A stretch of 64,000 bases of DNA from Opitutaceae bacterium (lineage in GTDB: Bacteria; Verrucomicrobiota; Verrucomicrobiia; Opitutales; Opitutaceae), in assembly GCA_016711225.1 (NCBI GenBank), contig JADJTK010000005.1, positions 59,964 to 123,963 of the forward strand, in the 5' to 3' direction. Positions within the stretch are counted from its first letter, which is position 1, and each line of letters starts with the position of its first letter. Below, piece after piece: positions 62,902-64,000 of this stretch. The position numbers were made by a program, and so were the translations under genes. The notes below the pieces were generated by a model. It was given only the letters and a program-made list of their open reading frames with translations. It did not search any database and was not told the origin of the DNA.

Positions 62902-63990
62902 TCATTGCAGCTCCACCCTTCCGCGCAGCTGACCGCAAGCGGCATCGATGCCCTCGCCGCGCGGTCGTCGGAAATGCGCCACCACGCCCTGCGCGCGCAG
63001 CTCGCCGAGGAAGGCCTCGATGTCGGCCATTTCCGGAGGCTGGTAGGCGAAACCCGACAGCCCGGGGCCAGTGGGGTTGTAGCGCAGCAAGTTCACATGC
63101 ATCCGCCGTCCGGCCATCAATGCCGCCAGCGCGCGCGCCTGGGCCGGCGAATCGTTCACGCCCGCCAACAGGCAGTACTGGATGGTCGTGATCTGTCCCG
63201 TCGCCGCCTGATAGCGGTCGGCCGCCGCCAGGATCTCCGCCACGCCGTAGCGGCGTCCCGCCGGCAGCAGGCGTGCCCGCGTCACATCGTCTGAAGCATG
63301 CAACGACACCGCCAGGCTCACGCCCAGCCCGCTGGCCGCCAGCGCCTCGATGCCCGGCACCAGCCCCACCGTCGAAATGGTGATCTGCTTGCGACCGAGC
63401 GCGCCGAGATCGTTGGCCGCTATCCGTCGCGCCGCTTCGATCACAGGGTCGAGGTTGAGCATCGGTTCGCCCATGCCCATGAACACGATGGTCTGCAGCT
63501 TGCGCCCGACCGCCCGGGCCTCACGCCGCAGGGCCAGAAATTGTTCGACGATCTCCCCGACCGAGAGATTGCGGGCGAAGCCGCCCTGGGCTGTCGCACA
63601 AAAGTCGCACCCCATCGCGCACCCAACCTGCGAGGACAGGCAGCCCGCCGCTCGCCCGCCCTGCCAGTCGGGCATCAGCACCGCCTCAACCGTGCGCCCG
63701 TCGCCGAGGCGCAGCAGAAGCTTGGTGGTGCCGTCCTCGGCCACCTGCCGGGCGGCGAGCTCGGCCGGGGTCGCGCGCAACTCCGCCTCGATGCGCCCGC
63801 GCAGAGGCCGCGGCAGCTCGAAGTCCGCCCACCCCACCGTCCCATCGCCCTCGTAGAAACTGCGCAGGATCTGCCGGGCATGCACGGGCCGTCCGCCCCA
63901 CGCTTCCACGCGGGCGGCGAAATCTTCGAGGGAAAACTCGGCCAGGCTCAACACGGGCGACACCAACGCAGCGTTCCGCCTCGTTGCCAA
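62902..63990 (-). CDS. second RlmN-like radical SAM methyltransferase (start near the window edge)
   Basis: A 362-residue paralogue of the gene at 45848. The cluster motif is CAMGCDFC, the catalytic Cys pair is present (GCLSSQVGC before the cluster and IDAACGQLRGR at the C terminus), and it has the canonical ATAQGGFARNLSVGEIVEQ, VFMGMGEPMLNLDPVI and ITISTVGLVPGIEAL motifs. So both copies look competent to methylate adenosine C2 in 23S rRNA or tRNA. The TTG at 63990 is used as start; GTG at 63954 fits the family start better. The frame has no stop before the window end, so a further upstream start cannot be excluded. Confidence 0.88.
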   Translation of the reverse strand: MATRRNAALVSPVLSLAEFSLEDFAARVEAWGGRPVHARQILRSFYEGDGTVGWADFELPRPLRGRIEAELRATPAELAARQVAEDGTTKLLLRLGDGRTVEAVLMPDWQGGRAAGCLSSQVGCAMGCDFCATAQGGFARNLSVGEIVEQFLALRREARAVGRKLQTIVFMGMGEPMLNLDPVIEAARRIAANDLGALGRKQITISTVGLVPGIEALAASGLGVSLAVSLHASDDVTRARLLPAGRRYGVAEILAAADRYQAATGQITTIQYCLLAGVNDSPAQARALAALMAGRRMHVNLLRYNPTGPGLSGFAYQPPEMADIEAFLGELRAQGVVAHFRRPRGEGIDAACGQLRGRVELQ

Positions 63991-64000
63991 GCCCAGTCGA

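Noticed and set aside
1..64000. tRNA, rRNA or insertion-sequence genes
   Set aside because: I found no tRNA-like cloverleaf, no rRNA segment and no transposase or integrase among the translated frames.

Overview
The window is about 64 kb of very GC-rich bacterial chromosome with dense genes on both strands. Gene content suggests a member of the Verrucomicrobiota, most likely Opitutales/Opitutaceae. The hints are an exosortase beside a VIT/VWA protein with a PEP-CTERM tail, a two-antiporter block, a two-domain exosortase-type reading frame, few strong Shine-Dalgarno sites, and many short palindromic intergenic elements. This placement is inference from gene content; no rRNA or tRNA gene is present to fix it.

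Layout. 98-896: VapBC toxin-antitoxin pair. 984-6506: YjdF-like membrane protein, an unknown secreted protein, HflX, a DUF6807 secreted protein, a cupin protein and a SpoIIAA-like protein. 6618-13403: a very large hybrid histidine kinase divergent from a small response regulator. 13676-18992: glycosyltransferase, YbgC-like thioesterase, ThiE, CstA and an unknown membrane protein. 19073-27114 (minus): exosortase, VIT/VWA PEP-CTERM protein, PrmA, PurN, DnaJ and mannose-6-phosphate isomerase. 27214-36753: FtsK, RodZ-like protein, Lnt, PtsI-like enzyme, IspE, PyrF and IspD. 36850-48085: TPR-like protein, Sel1-repeat protein, DprA, a cysteine-rich orphan, Tex, LptF/G-type permease, RlmN and MetF. 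48389-55513: a tight eight-gene operon. 55721-63990: glutamate dehydrogenase, two unrelated sodium/proton antiporters, a second hybrid histidine kinase and a second RlmN-like radical SAM methyltransferase.

The most interesting part is the 48389-55513 operon. It joins a small His-rich protein and a leucine-rich/DUF6745 protein to a complete STM4015-STM4014-HAD-STM4013-STM4012-STM4011 cassette: WGR plus leucine-rich repeats, an ATP-grasp-like protein, a HAD phosphatase, an alkaline-phosphatase/sulfatase-fold hydrolase and two radical SAM enzymes. The genes are in one direction with start/stop overlaps. A perfect 8+8 inverted repeat lies 80 bp upstream. As far as I know no biochemical function has been assigned to this cassette, and its make-up looks like a dedicated modification or biosynthesis pathway.

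A second theme is sequence quality. At least thirteen otherwise well-conserved genes, including ftsK, purN, metF, manA-like, gdhA and most of the STM401x cassette, are interrupted by single-base frame changes, many in G or C homopolymer runs. Protein similarity continues on both sides, so uncorrected sequencing indels are the simplest explanation. I annotate such genes over their full repaired span and state where the frame changes.
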